Of a DNA stretch of 64,000 bases, positions 55,583-64,000 are shown piece after piece; position 1 is the stretch's first letter; each line of letters begins with the position of its first letter. The stretch is from Amanita rubescens. Its lineage: Eukaryota; Basidiomycota; Agaricomycetes; Agaricales; Amanitaceae. The translations under genes and the position numbers were made by a program. The notes under the pieces are model-generated. The model was not told where the DNA came from. It saw only the letters and a program-made list of their open reading frames with translations, and ran no database searches. The stretch spans positions 1 through 64,000 of the forward strand of contig WION01000025.1 in NCBI GenBank assembly GCA_015039365.1. The letters run 5' to 3'.

Positions 55583-55830
55583 GACCCTCTGTCCCCGAGT
55601 TGCTAATGTACCCTTATCTCTGACACATAAACCCCATCCACCAATGCCAACGCTATTCATATCCCGCGGTCTGCGTGGTACGGGTACGAGCAAAATCGAA
55701 TGATGCGTCTGGTCAAAGGGTTGAGCGCGAAAAACTACGCGTCCCCGATACAACACTTACTCCCATTCCTCACGACTCCTCAATGCATCGTCAACTCCTG
55801 GTCACCGACTCATCCAGACGGTCGCGGTCA
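55583..55830. other. Flank of the kinase pseudogene
   Basis: Continues the similarity to the flank of the first kinase copy to about 55785, then leads into tandem block 1. Confidence 0.5.
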
Positions 55831-56835
55831 CTACTGATCATCACATCTACTCCCTTCGCAACGATCCCTTGCCAACCATCAAGTTAGGTTAACCAAACCA
55901 CGAGTATAGGGCATTGAAGGGGAGTCAGTGCTTTTACATCCAAACGTCCTCGTTGTCGAATCTTGGTATGACACGTATTTCGATGTATTCAATCCCAATA
56001 GTCGATTTTGCCTCTCTTCAGACACCACGAACGGACGGACGGAGTGACAGACCCGACTGCGGATCCTGACTATCACTACTCGGCGCTTGATTTGAAGCTA
56101 GAGGAATTGAAGAAGAAACTTAAAACAACAGAGATCAAGGGCGGAGCATCTCAAAAGATTATCGATGCGTATAATGTTGCGCCTCACACTAAGTATTGGC
56201 AATGGCAGCATGGGCCGGAGGACTGGCGGATAGCAGCCCATACGAAGTTAAACGAACACGACAAGGATTTTGTCTGGATTATTGCCTCTCGCGGGTCGGT
56301 TCCAGAAACAAATGAGAAATTATTCAGAGAGGAATCCCAATCCATTCTGTTAGTTGAACAGCGCGGATGTTTAAACGGTTGGACCAAGGATGCCAAGGAT
56401 GTATATTACATCGTCGCAAAGACCGACAAACACTGTCGTAAGCGTGCCAGTTCACGCCGAGGGATTTATACTGATATCCGTTATTGTGAGTTGACCTTGG
56501 GAGGGCAGAGCCGCTGAGCGACGGAGAGCAAGGGAGACGTGGATCGCACTCTTCGACAACGTCGACGTCAAGTACCGAAAGTTGGCAAGTCGGTTCGAAG
56601 TCGGGCATCGTCTTCGCGAAGCCAGTCGAAGGCCCGCCGTCCTCGAAAAGACCGGATTCTCCGACAGAGGGTCCGGCACTCGAGCACAGGCCAGTTGTAT
56701 CTTCCACTAAAATATATCTCAACCGAAGCGGATTATCGGTACATTGGGTAAACTATGAAGTACTAGCTGATAGTGACCGTTTTATGCGTAGGAAGTCCGC
56801 CGTTGAATATTTCATGCCTGAATCTCATTCCGCTT
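55830..56835 (+). repeat. Tandem block 1, with a hypothetical gene lacking its first exon
   Basis: About 1 kb related to 57350-58735. It holds a frame (56008-56517) reading SALDLKLEELKKKLKT, GGASQKIIDAYNVAPHTKYW, IAAHTKLNEHDKDFVWIIAS and NGWTKDAKDVYYIVAK, then a Ser/Pro-rich tail in another frame (GSHSSTTSTSSTESWQVG). The product has no recognised domain. Compared with block 2 it lacks about 350 bp that include the signal-peptide exon, so it is probably incomplete at its 5' end. Confidence 0.65.
56008..56517 (+). CDS. Hypothetical protein of unknown family, 5' incomplete
   Basis: Largest frame of block 1 (no ATG at its upstream end; splice acceptor TCTTCAG just inside). Mixed alpha/beta character with repeated Trp/Tyr residues. 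The related block 2 frame breaks at a one-base loss (AAACGA versus AACGA), suggesting this copy preserves the ancestral frame. Function unknown. Confidence 0.45.
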   Translation: MPLFRHHERTDGVTDPTADPDYHYSALDLKLEELKKKLKTTEIKGGASQKIIDAYNVAPHTKYWQWQHGPEDWRIAAHTKLNEHDKDFVWIIASRGSVPETNEKLFREESQSILLVEQRGCLNGWTKDAKDVYYIVAKTDKHCRKRASSRRGIYTDIRYCELTLGGQSR

Positions 56836-57349
56836 CTGAACTTGGGGAACGCATCATATATATTCATAGTAAATCGCGGATTTTCCTCGACCCGCGACTC
56901 GGACGTGCCAGAAATACACGTCCGCGATGCAACATTGATCGCATGTAATCAGGTTGCTCTCAAGCCCATTCCTCACCCTGCCTTCAGGCCATTCTGGCAC
57001 GGGCTCGTGCTCCAGTGACGCAACGATACGGACGGGTGCTGTGCTTTCGGAGGCGCTCCATCCCTTCTCATATCCGAACGATGGATAGACTCGCTGATAC
57101 GAATTTTATGCAGAGGGCGAGGGTAGACGACTGGTGGATCACTGCCAGCATTCCTATTGAAGCAGCATCTATGTCTTCCCAACGTCTCCTGAACCTCACG
57201 AATCGGAAGTTCCTTCTTATTGAGCCCGATGATTTTCGTCACTATCCCTTCTTAAATAACGTGAGGCGAGAGGGTGGGTCTCCCCATTTCTTCTGGCATG
57301 TATGCATCGCTACGCAGAGTCTTAGAGAGTCTTAGCCAGATTCCAAGTT
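56836..57349. other. Decayed coding-like DNA between the tandem blocks
   Basis: Plus-strand fragments such as RRKSAVEYFMPESHSASELG (continuing from block 1), ARVDDWWITASIPIEAAS and FLLIEPDDFRHYPFL look once-coding but are split by stops. Family not recognised. Confidence 0.35.
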
Positions 57350-58735
57350 ATGCTGATCATCATATCCGCTCCCTTCGCAACGGTCCCTTGCCAACCATCA
57401 AGTTAGGTCAACCAAATCGCGAGTGGGAATTGAAGGGGAGTCCGTTCTTTTGCATCCAAACGTCTTCATTGTCGAATAAATACCCAGAGCGGTTATTTAT
57501 AAAGAAAATGGAATCGGGACTACCGTAATTGTCAATTGCGATGCAAAGACTTGCAAAGAACGGGTCTTGAAAAAAATATCAAGGGATGATAAATTGATGT
57601 CGTGCTATATAACTACCTACACCGTGATGCCCGGTCCCGGTTTCAAGAATGTTTTATAATCATTTGCACGGCGTTCAGACAAGGTGGCTGGTCCCACTCC
57701 CCTGATAACTCGACATATGCGCTTCTCTACACTTGCCGTTCTCTTCACCGCGGTCTCCGCCGCATACGCCTTGCCGCTGCGCGCCAACTCGAAGACTCGC
57801 CGCGACCTTTTAGCTATCTTGGTATGATACGTCTTGCGATGTGCGCTTGGATCCAATCCCAGTAGTTGATCTTGCCTCTCTTCAGAAACCACGAATAAAC
57901 GGAGGAAATACTGGGCCCGGCTATGGATCCTGAACGACACCACTTGGCTCATGGTCTGGATCTAGAGCCTTTGAAGGAGCTCGTTGAACCAAAAGAGATC
58001 AAGGGCGGAGCATCTCAAAAGATTATCGATGCGTATAATGTTGCGCATCACACTAAGTATTGGCAATGGCAGCATGGGCCGGAGGACTTCCAGATAGCAG
58101 CCCATACGAAGTTAACGAGCACGACAAGGATTTTGTCTGGATTATTGCCTCTCGCGGGTCGGTTCCAGATACAAATGAGAAATTACTCAGAGAGGAATAT
58201 CAATCCATTCTGTTAGTTCAACAGCATGAATGTTTAAACGGTTGGACGAAGGATGCCAAGAATGTATATTACATCGTCGCAAGCACTCACAAACGCTGTC
58301 GTAAGTGTGCCAGCTCACGCTGAGGGGTTTATACTGATGTCCGCTTTGTAAGTTGACCTTGGGAGGGGAGAGACGGCGAGCGACGGAGAGCAAGGGAGAC
58401 GGGGATCGGACTCTTCGACAACGTCGACGTCAAGTACCGAAAGTTGGCAAGTCGGTCCAAAGTCGGGCGTCGTCTTCGCAAAGCCAGTCAAAGGTCCGCC
58501 GTCCTCGAAAAGACCGGATTCTCCGACAGAGGGTCCGACACTTGAGCACCAGCCAGTTGTGTCTCCTCCTCAGAGTCACTCTGGAGTGCGGGTGATTCAA
58601 ATACATTTATAGCGAAGCGGATTATCGGTACATTGGGTAAACTATGAAGTACTAGCTGATAGTGACCGTTTTCTGCGTAGGAAGTCCGTCGTAGAATATT
58701 TCATGCCTGGATCTCATTCCACTTCTGAACTTGGG
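57350..58735 (+). repeat. Tandem block 2, with frameshifted copy of the hypothetical gene
   Basis: Related to block 1 from ATCATCATATCCGCTCCC to the end ACTTCTGAACTTGGG. It contains an extra 350 bp with a signal-peptide exon (57717-57815). The frame of the main exon begins PERHHLAHGLDLEPLKE, then reads GGASQKIIDAYNVAHHTKYW, and is shifted at about 58113. A clean Ser/Pro-rich C-terminal frame runs to a stop at about 58613. Confidence 0.7.
57717..57926 (+). CDS. Small secreted peptide reading: signal-peptide exon and short second exon
   Basis: Exon 57717-57815 starts MRFSTLAVLFTAVSAAYA followed by LPLRANSKTRR, a textbook signal peptide with AYA cleavage site and a dibasic (KTRR) processing site. 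A GTATGA donor and a CTTCAG acceptor (intron about 57816-57879) join it to a 16-codon exon ending NGGNTGPGYGS. The product would be a 51-residue secreted peptide precursor. Block 1 keeps the same second-exon stop but lacks the first exon. Alternatively this is exon 1 of the larger hypothetical gene, spliced in another frame. Confidence 0.4.
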
Positions 58736-59392
58736 TAATACTCGCCCACAAAGCTGTGATTGTCGCACGCACGTCAGTGCTATCACTTTGGCAAGTTCAA
58801 GGGAACAGTACATACCAATACCAAAATTACTGAGTACTACCTGAATGGCCCGTTCCTTCAAACTTGTATACCATCGACAAACGTGGGCCCCTTCGCAATC
58901 GTTTCTACGATTTTTGTCGTGTCGGGGCCAAGAAACAAGACGTTATCTGCCTTGATGTCTATGAAACGCATTACGTTGATAAACTAGTCAATAAGATCGG
59001 CTTGACGATGGGGAAGGCGAGATTTCCTGTGGAAGCCGAGGCGTGGACATGGGAATGCAAGGACGGTGTGAGAAGACAATAGTGTACACCGTGTGGTCCT
59101 CTTTGAGCAAAGTGATTACGAAGAAGCCCTTCTGCAAGGCGTTCGTCCACGGTCAGGATTTGCGCTGCTAGATATTTCAGATCGGATGACTCCCTAGGCA
59201 GAAGTTTCGTCATTTATTATTAGCAAAAATCATACATCGTCTGACAAGGAATGTATCTCTTTCCCAGCTTTCGGATGATTTTATAGCGTCAAGTCTGAAG
59301 GAGAGCGCCGGGGGACGTAATGATGAATCCGCCAACTTGCGTGACTGTAGAGAGCAAGTTTCCTGCGAGTCCGGGAGGGTGCAGTCTCCAGT
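58736..59392 (-). pseudogene. Inverted fragment of the SRPK-like kinase (third copy)
   Basis: On the minus strand it reads SSDLKYLAAQILTVD and HFAQRGPHGVHYCLLTPSL, like the intact kinase from its start region (near 59345) to LAKVIALT in an intron after the DLG motif, with gaps and stops. Only the 5' half of the kinase is present, in reverse orientation, joined to the end of tandem block 2. Confidence 0.8.
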
Positions 59393-59867
59393 AATGAACT
59401 GGTAAGTCCGCGAATGTCACATAGAGGACGGGGAGGAGGAGACATGTAATCAGTAAGGGGCCATAGTTGAAACTTCAGGAAAAATGATTTTATAACACTT
59501 TTTACTAAAATGTAATCAGTAATGTTGGTTAACCAGAACAACGAAGCGACGAAAACGTGCCTTGAACTAGATGGCGGGACTGGTGAACTTTACAGCTACC
59601 TGGCAGGTGTCCTATGCCCGTGTCTCGGCGTGGCGTTGGCAGAGGCACTGCGATTCCGGTTTTCCCTGAGTAACTCGCAGAATCTCTCCGAGCTATCGTA
59701 TAGACTGGAGTCCAAGATGAAACCCCCTGTAACCGTAGTATCGAGTTCAATGAACGTTTCCGGATGAGGGTAGGGGTTTTCACGTCCCCGAGTTGCGAGT
59801 GTGTAGCTGGTTCTCGAGCAATATCGCAGCTGACATAATCCACGACTCTTGGATTTATACCGTCATC
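59393..59867. other. Intergenic, promoter of the cyclophilin gene
   Basis: 475 bp; no gene seen. Short frames on both strands lack motifs. Confidence 0.4.
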
Positions 59868-60897
59868 ATGTCCGCAACGCCCACCGTAACACGTCCCATC
59901 GTCTTCATGGACATCCAAATCGGAGAAACTCCAGCAGGAAGACTCAAAATGGAGCTGTTCAGTGAAATCGTGCCCAAGTGTGTTCTCCGCATCTTATCCA
60001 CTGATCATCAAAGTTGTTGGGTTATACAGGACCGCTGAAAATTTCAGACAGCTATGCACGGGGGAATACAGGTGCTTTACTTCGAAATTTGGGTCACCAT
60101 CGGTGATGTAATGATTTTCCTTTTGGTTAGAGTGAATGCGAGACCGATGGGGTATAAGGGTGCGACGTTCCACAGGTGAGAGGGTTTCGTTTCTCGCGCG
60201 AGAATAGATTCTAAACAAGCTCAGAGTGTAAGATACATTGTCTCGCTCTCGGAAATGACGTTGATCGCTCACGCATTTCAGTGTACCCAACTTTATGTGT
60301 CAAGGTTCTTTTTGCCCATTCACTAGTCCGCGCGCGCTTCTCTCTGACTATCAACGCTAGGAGGAGACTTCATCAAAGGCGATGGAACGGGATCATTTTC
60401 AATCTACGGAGATAAATTTCCAGTGCGTATACGCTCTTTTCAACCTAGGCAGCCGACCTGTTTCCAATATAGGATGAAAACTTTACCGAAAAACACGCAG
60501 GCCCCGGCTTACTCTCCATGGTAGAACCCCGTCCTTTTTTCAACCGTCGTCACGCCTGCTAACTCGGCTTTTTTCTTCTTTTCCAGGCCAACTCTGGCCC
60601 AAACACGAACGGAAGCCAAGTAAGTCGCATATGTTCGAGCACCACACATACGTATTCCCAACACATTTACGTGATAGTTCTTCATCACAACCGCAAAGTG
60701 TGATTTCCTCGACGGCAAACATGTCGTTTTCGGACGGGTGATCGATGGTGTGCTCACGTTGCGCAAGATTGAGCACGTGTCTACTGGGCCGAACAATAGA
60801 CCCAAGTTGACAGTTAAGATAGTTGGTATGTTTATCGCGTCGGATTGCTTGCGTGTTATATGCTGATCGTCGTTGAACAGAGTGCGGTGAAATGTAG
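59868..60897 (+). CDS. Cyclophilin-type peptidyl-prolyl cis-trans isomerase (PPIH/CypH type)
   Basis: About 176-residue single-domain cyclophilin; the H type associates with U4/U6.U5 snRNPs, which is inferred here from the short N-terminal extension and loop sequences. Nine exons; splicing joins [54 protein letters not shown] (catalytic Arg and Phe), [55 protein letters not shown] (Trp position of CypA is Leu-like, His conserved) and a C-terminus ending IVECGEM. All introns keep frame. No signal peptide, so cytosolic or nuclear. Confidence 0.9.
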
Positions 60898-61285
60898 TGA
60901 GGTTCACAATGGATGAGTTTTGCAAGAGCAGTATAAGAAACTAAGACTTCGTCTTGTCCTGATAGCTAGAAGCATAACGACCATAGTTATCAAACCCGTC
61001 CGTGGCATCGTGACTGTGGTGGGATTAACGACGATAAGACATCCCCACGCTAAGCCCTTCCATACCGCGGTCCATTGAGCAATTGCTGTCAACGCTTGCT
61101 CTTGAAGGTACTATGAACTACCGCAAGATCGTATGATCTCTTCTGCTGCCGTCGTCCCGCAACCGTATGAATGACCCAGAAGGGTAGAGCGTGTTTTCAA
61201 TCTATCGTAACATTTTCGCGTGCATGCATGAAAAGAAAACAAGGTTAGATATATATTATATGTACAGGGTAACGCATATTTTCTT
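60898..61285. other. Gap between convergent genes
   Basis: 388 bp between the 3' ends of cyclophilin and PCNA. It must hold both terminators; nothing else was recognised. Confidence 0.5.
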
Positions 61286-62562
61286 CTACTCATCCCCAAT
61301 CTTGGGTGCCAAATAATACCGAATGTGCCCTTGCTTGAAATCATACGAGACCTGCCATGCTTATGAACGATAAACCAAGATCAAACATACAGAGCACATT
61401 ACCAGTAGTGGAACGTCGTTGCTCATCATCAGCTGAACTTTATTTGCAACACTTGTGCTTTTGGCAAAGTTGACGAGGTACTTGAGTGAGAATGTGAGGG
61501 AAACATGAGAATTGAGCTCAATGACAACTCCAGATGGTCTTGAATCTTCGTCTGAATCCTCGTCATCCTTTTTTTTCTTCGATTTCGAAGTCTTGGCTTT
61601 CTTTGTTGGTTTTTTCCCATTCGCCTGATGGTATCTCGTCAGAATTTGTCCTTCGTCAGTCAGAGTAGACATACCTTCTTCTTTCTCTTACGACCGGTTT
61701 CCTCTTCATCTTCGTCCTCATCTTCATTCTCAGACGCTTGCTCTTCCTCGCCTTCAGAATCGACGATGACCGGTTTTTCTTCCTGATCCTCATCCATCTC
61801 TACATCAGCGTCTTCCTTCTTCACCTTTTTCGAGGAGCTAGGCTCGTCCTCGTCCTCTTCCTTTGGCTTGGTCTTTTTGACCTTGCCAATGGGACCGTCA
61901 CTCTGACGCAACAAGACGTTCGCATTGGCTGCTTCACCGTCACAGGTGAAACGAACGCCTTCCTTGCTCACGTCGATGCGCACGCTCTCGCCTAGCGAGG
62001 ACAAGTCACGGACGAGCCTCGCGAATTCCGACGAAGGCATGGTTATCCGAGCCTCGTACTCTGTATCTGGGATTCCGAGAGCGTCGGTATCGATATCCAT
62101 CAATTTCATATCGTATTCGGCAACGCGGTCAGAGTCTAGAAAAGGCGTAAGATTAGAGACGATACGCGACTCCAACGCGTTGTGAAACTCACGCTTGGCC
62201 TCGTAGATCAGATTGAGAGTATCTGCGTCATCTAGAGCTTTGAGGGTGCAGATATCGTCATCCTTTGCGCACTTGAGGACCTTGGAAAGGCTCCCGAGGT
62301 TCACGCCGAGTGGCAACGGGCGGTCACATCTATAGTTCACAAAGCCGGTGGCAGATAGAAGAACAGACACGAGGGCGACGTGGGAGTTGTCCATGGCTTG
62401 CAAATTGACGCCTTCTTCGTTGCATTCAAAGTTCGCGTCTGTCACCAATTCCTTCACGGCTGTGTAGGACAACGATTAGACTTTTGACGAGGTATGTTCT
62501 GCGAGCTTACCATCTAGTAGCTTTTTCAAGAGACCAGCTTCACCCAGCTTGGCTTCGAGCAT
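61286..62562 (-). CDS. PCNA: PCNA, with a charged insertion of about 95 residues in the C-terminal domain
   Basis: Trimeric DNA sliding clamp for replication and repair. Five exons on minus: the first starts [17 protein letters not shown] (62562-62511). Motifs: [59 protein letters not shown] (the interdomain connecting loop that binds PIP-box proteins), [17 protein letters not shown], then VLLRQ. Between VLLRQ and [20 protein letters not shown], where the usual spacing is about 11 residues, there are about 107 highly charged ones (acidic runs such as [14 protein letters not shown] and basic KRKKK, KSKKKK), split by an intron near 61621-61671. It ends [10 protein letters not shown]. Similar large PCNA forms with alternative truncation are reported for Coprinopsis cinerea (from memory), so the insertion is likely a mushroom trait. 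Frame intact. Confidence 0.93.
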
Positions 62563-62734
62563 TGTGAACGGAGGAGTATGAGAGAAGCCGCACGCGTCTG
62601 AACGCGTCAACGAATTGGAGCGGAGTTTGAATAGTTCCACGTATCGTCACACATTGTCACAGCAGAAGTGCCAGCCACCCGTGTCTATATGTCGGCTGGG
62701 GTCTCCTAGCCTTTCTTATTCTTAAACTTTCACT
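62563..62734. promoter_or_regulatory. Short divergent promoter
   Basis: 172 bp between the starts of PCNA (minus) and the next gene (plus). GC-rich, and contains ACGCGTC/ACGCGTCA at 62592-62607, similar to the MluI cell-cycle box (ACGCGT) that yeast uses at replication genes. Confidence 0.5.
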
Positions 62735-63551
62735 ATGTTGACGCGTGCAGAACAGCGCAGACAGAGACAACTCGAAATTGAGAAAGAACAGCGTTTGGAG
62801 GATGATGAAGCCCTCAAAATGACCGAGGTACGTAACCTGGTCGTGTGCCCCCTCCATGGCTGTTGACCGTCCCGTTAACAGGAGCAGCGCGAGACGCTGT
62901 TGCGGTCATTCCGCTCTGTTAAATTCGAGTTTTATGATTTAGACGGTCTCTCGTGGACTGATTCTATAAAGCAGAGGCTGTTGCGCAAGGTCAGTGGCGG
63001 ACATCTTTACCAGTGCTGGTAAGGTATTGACGCCCCTCCTCACCCTCCAGGATGCTCGCGCTACTATGAAAAAGCCGACTTTTGTAGTCCTTACGAAGGC
63101 GGATCTTGCTTCGTTTGCACCGGAAGACACCATACGTCCGTCCGCTGTTAGACGCGCGCGCGCTGCGCAGCAAGAGAGCGGCTCTCCGCAGCGCATTAGC
63201 ATCAACCTGACCCCGGGATTGAGATACGGAAAGAGAGATGGAAGTCGTACTCGTTCGCCTGTCAAGGGCCTATTCTCCGTCTCCGACACCGACGCACCTT
63301 CTATGCGGACGACCTCAACGTTGAACGACGATCAGATGACGATCAGGTTCGAAGCCCATTCGGGCAGAGATCAGATGTCGCCTGGTTCACATCCAAGTCA
63401 GCGGACGGACGCCGGCGTCATCACATCCATATTTCGTTCATCGGTTTTCTCGCCGACGCATGGACGAAAGAGGTCCCAAACATGTTCCGTCGTAGCTACA
63501 CCCAAGTCGTCCCCTTTGCTTGCACCCGTCGCCCATTTTGTATCCCCTTAA
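62735..63551 (+). CDS. Hypothetical protein with basic coiled-coil N-terminus
   Basis: Three exons: MLTRAEQRRQRQLEIEKEQR and on to KMTE (62735-62827), then EQRETLLRSFRSVKFEFYDL, then from DARATMKKPTFVVL to the stop. The start forms a charged helix or coiled coil; the rest is Ser/Pro/Arg-rich with many SP and TP sites (SRTRSPVKG, FSPTHGRKR) as in nuclear, kinase-regulated proteins. No domain recognised. The divergent pairing with PCNA hints at cell-cycle expression but proves nothing. Confidence 0.5.
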
Positions 63552-63904
63552 CCTGCAATGTATACCACTCGTTTAGCATCGGAGGCCCGAAAACCACCTT
63601 TTTATCCTTGATTGTGAATCTCTTAGTAGCCAGTCGTTCCCCGGAGCAATATAAAATTCTCCATGACAAATGTAATGAACTGGTGGGCCCGAAAACCAGA
63701 CTCAAATGAATTTTCTCAAAGGTTTACAAGTTCACAAGCAACAATGGCACTGAAATAAAGGCCCTTGATACACCAGGAATCCATCATAATCCCATTGTCT
63801 TGTGGAAAAAGCACTCTCAGGAATCAGGTGTTAACGAAAGCAGGATCAAAATGGAGGCAATCCATGTCCATCAGTAAACCCTGTTTTTGGTTGTAATAAG
63901 TCCA
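63552..63904. other. AT-rich DNA, probably transposon end
   Basis: No gene with recognisable features. Composition shifts to AT-rich (AATAAAGGCCCTTGATACACC and following), like the DNA around 52600-54000. Confidence 0.35.
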
Positions 63905-64000
63905 GTTTTTTGTAATTGTTTGTAATATGTTGTAATATATCTGCTGTTTTGTAATTGTTTGTAATGTGCTGTAATATGTCTGCTGTTTTGTAATTGTTTG
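63905..64000 (+). repeat. 39-bp AT-rich tandem repeat, continuing beyond the window
   Basis: Units begin at 63905, 63946 and 63985: GTTTTGTAATTGTTTGTAAT then a variable ATGTTGTAATATATCTGCT or GTGCTGTAATATGTCTGCT. Two full units and part of a third. The words TTGTAAT and GTAATTGTTTG recur; the reversed motif set is dense at 17880-18030. Confidence 0.9.

Noticed and set aside
1624..62562. PMS1 and PCNA as a mismatch-repair gene cluster
   Set aside because: Functionally linked proteins, but 56 kb apart with many unrelated genes between them.
1..64000. CRISPR arrays, prokaryotic operons, prophage or plasmid features
   Set aside because: The window is intron-rich fungal nuclear DNA; no spaced direct repeats of CRISPR type or bacterial gene organisation were seen.

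Overview
The window is nuclear DNA of a mushroom-forming basidiomycete (Agaricomycetes). This is inferred from dense short introns (about 50-60 bp, GT-AG), tiny exons, a divergent G-alpha subunit with a QSESGK P-loop, a fungal DyP peroxidase, an SRPK-like kinase family with decayed copies, a Tad1-like LINE with a C-terminal RNase H, and a PCNA carrying a long charged insertion. Gene models were assembled by eye from reading frames plus splice signals, so exon edges are proposals. The species cannot be named.

Layout. 1-5.4 kb: the 5' part of a membrane-protein gene (minus), divergent from the mismatch-repair gene PMS1 (plus), which shows four apparent 1-nt deletions. 6.7-16.4 kb: G-alpha subunit, tRNA-Gly(CCC), F-box protein, amino-acid/GABA-type permease and DyP-type peroxidase, all readable with introns. 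16.4-25 kb: a shuffled region with an aminoglycoside-phosphotransferase-like kinase, an alpha/beta-hydrolase, a small hypothetical protein and a cyclin-like gene, plus broken copies of the hydrolase 3' end and of two cyclin exons.

25.8-38.7 kb is the most striking part. A LINE is flanked by a 13-bp target-site duplication and ends in poly(A), but its ORF2 is interrupted by a giant inverted copy of its own 5' part. The arms (25856-31013 and 31103-36260) are 5158 bp each, appear identical, and surround an 89-bp spacer. The inverted arm also carries host flank, which argues against twin priming and for a DNA-level fold-back or an assembly artefact.

40-52.4 kb: a Fab1/PIKfyve-type lipid kinase without a visible FYVE domain (minus), a seven-helix membrane protein, xylulokinase with a long low-complexity region, and an intact SRPK-like kinase. 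52.6-59.4 kb: duplicated and decaying DNA with an HNH-domain gene, a kinase pseudogene, two tandem blocks of an unknown gene (one with a signal-peptide exon) and an inverted kinase fragment. 59.8-64 kb: a cyclophilin (PPIH type), PCNA with a charged insertion of about 95 residues, an unknown gene, and a 39-bp tandem repeat leaving the window.

The genes do not form an obvious pathway cluster. PMS1 and PCNA both act in mismatch repair, but they lie 56 kb apart among unrelated genes, so their co-occurrence is probably coincidental.
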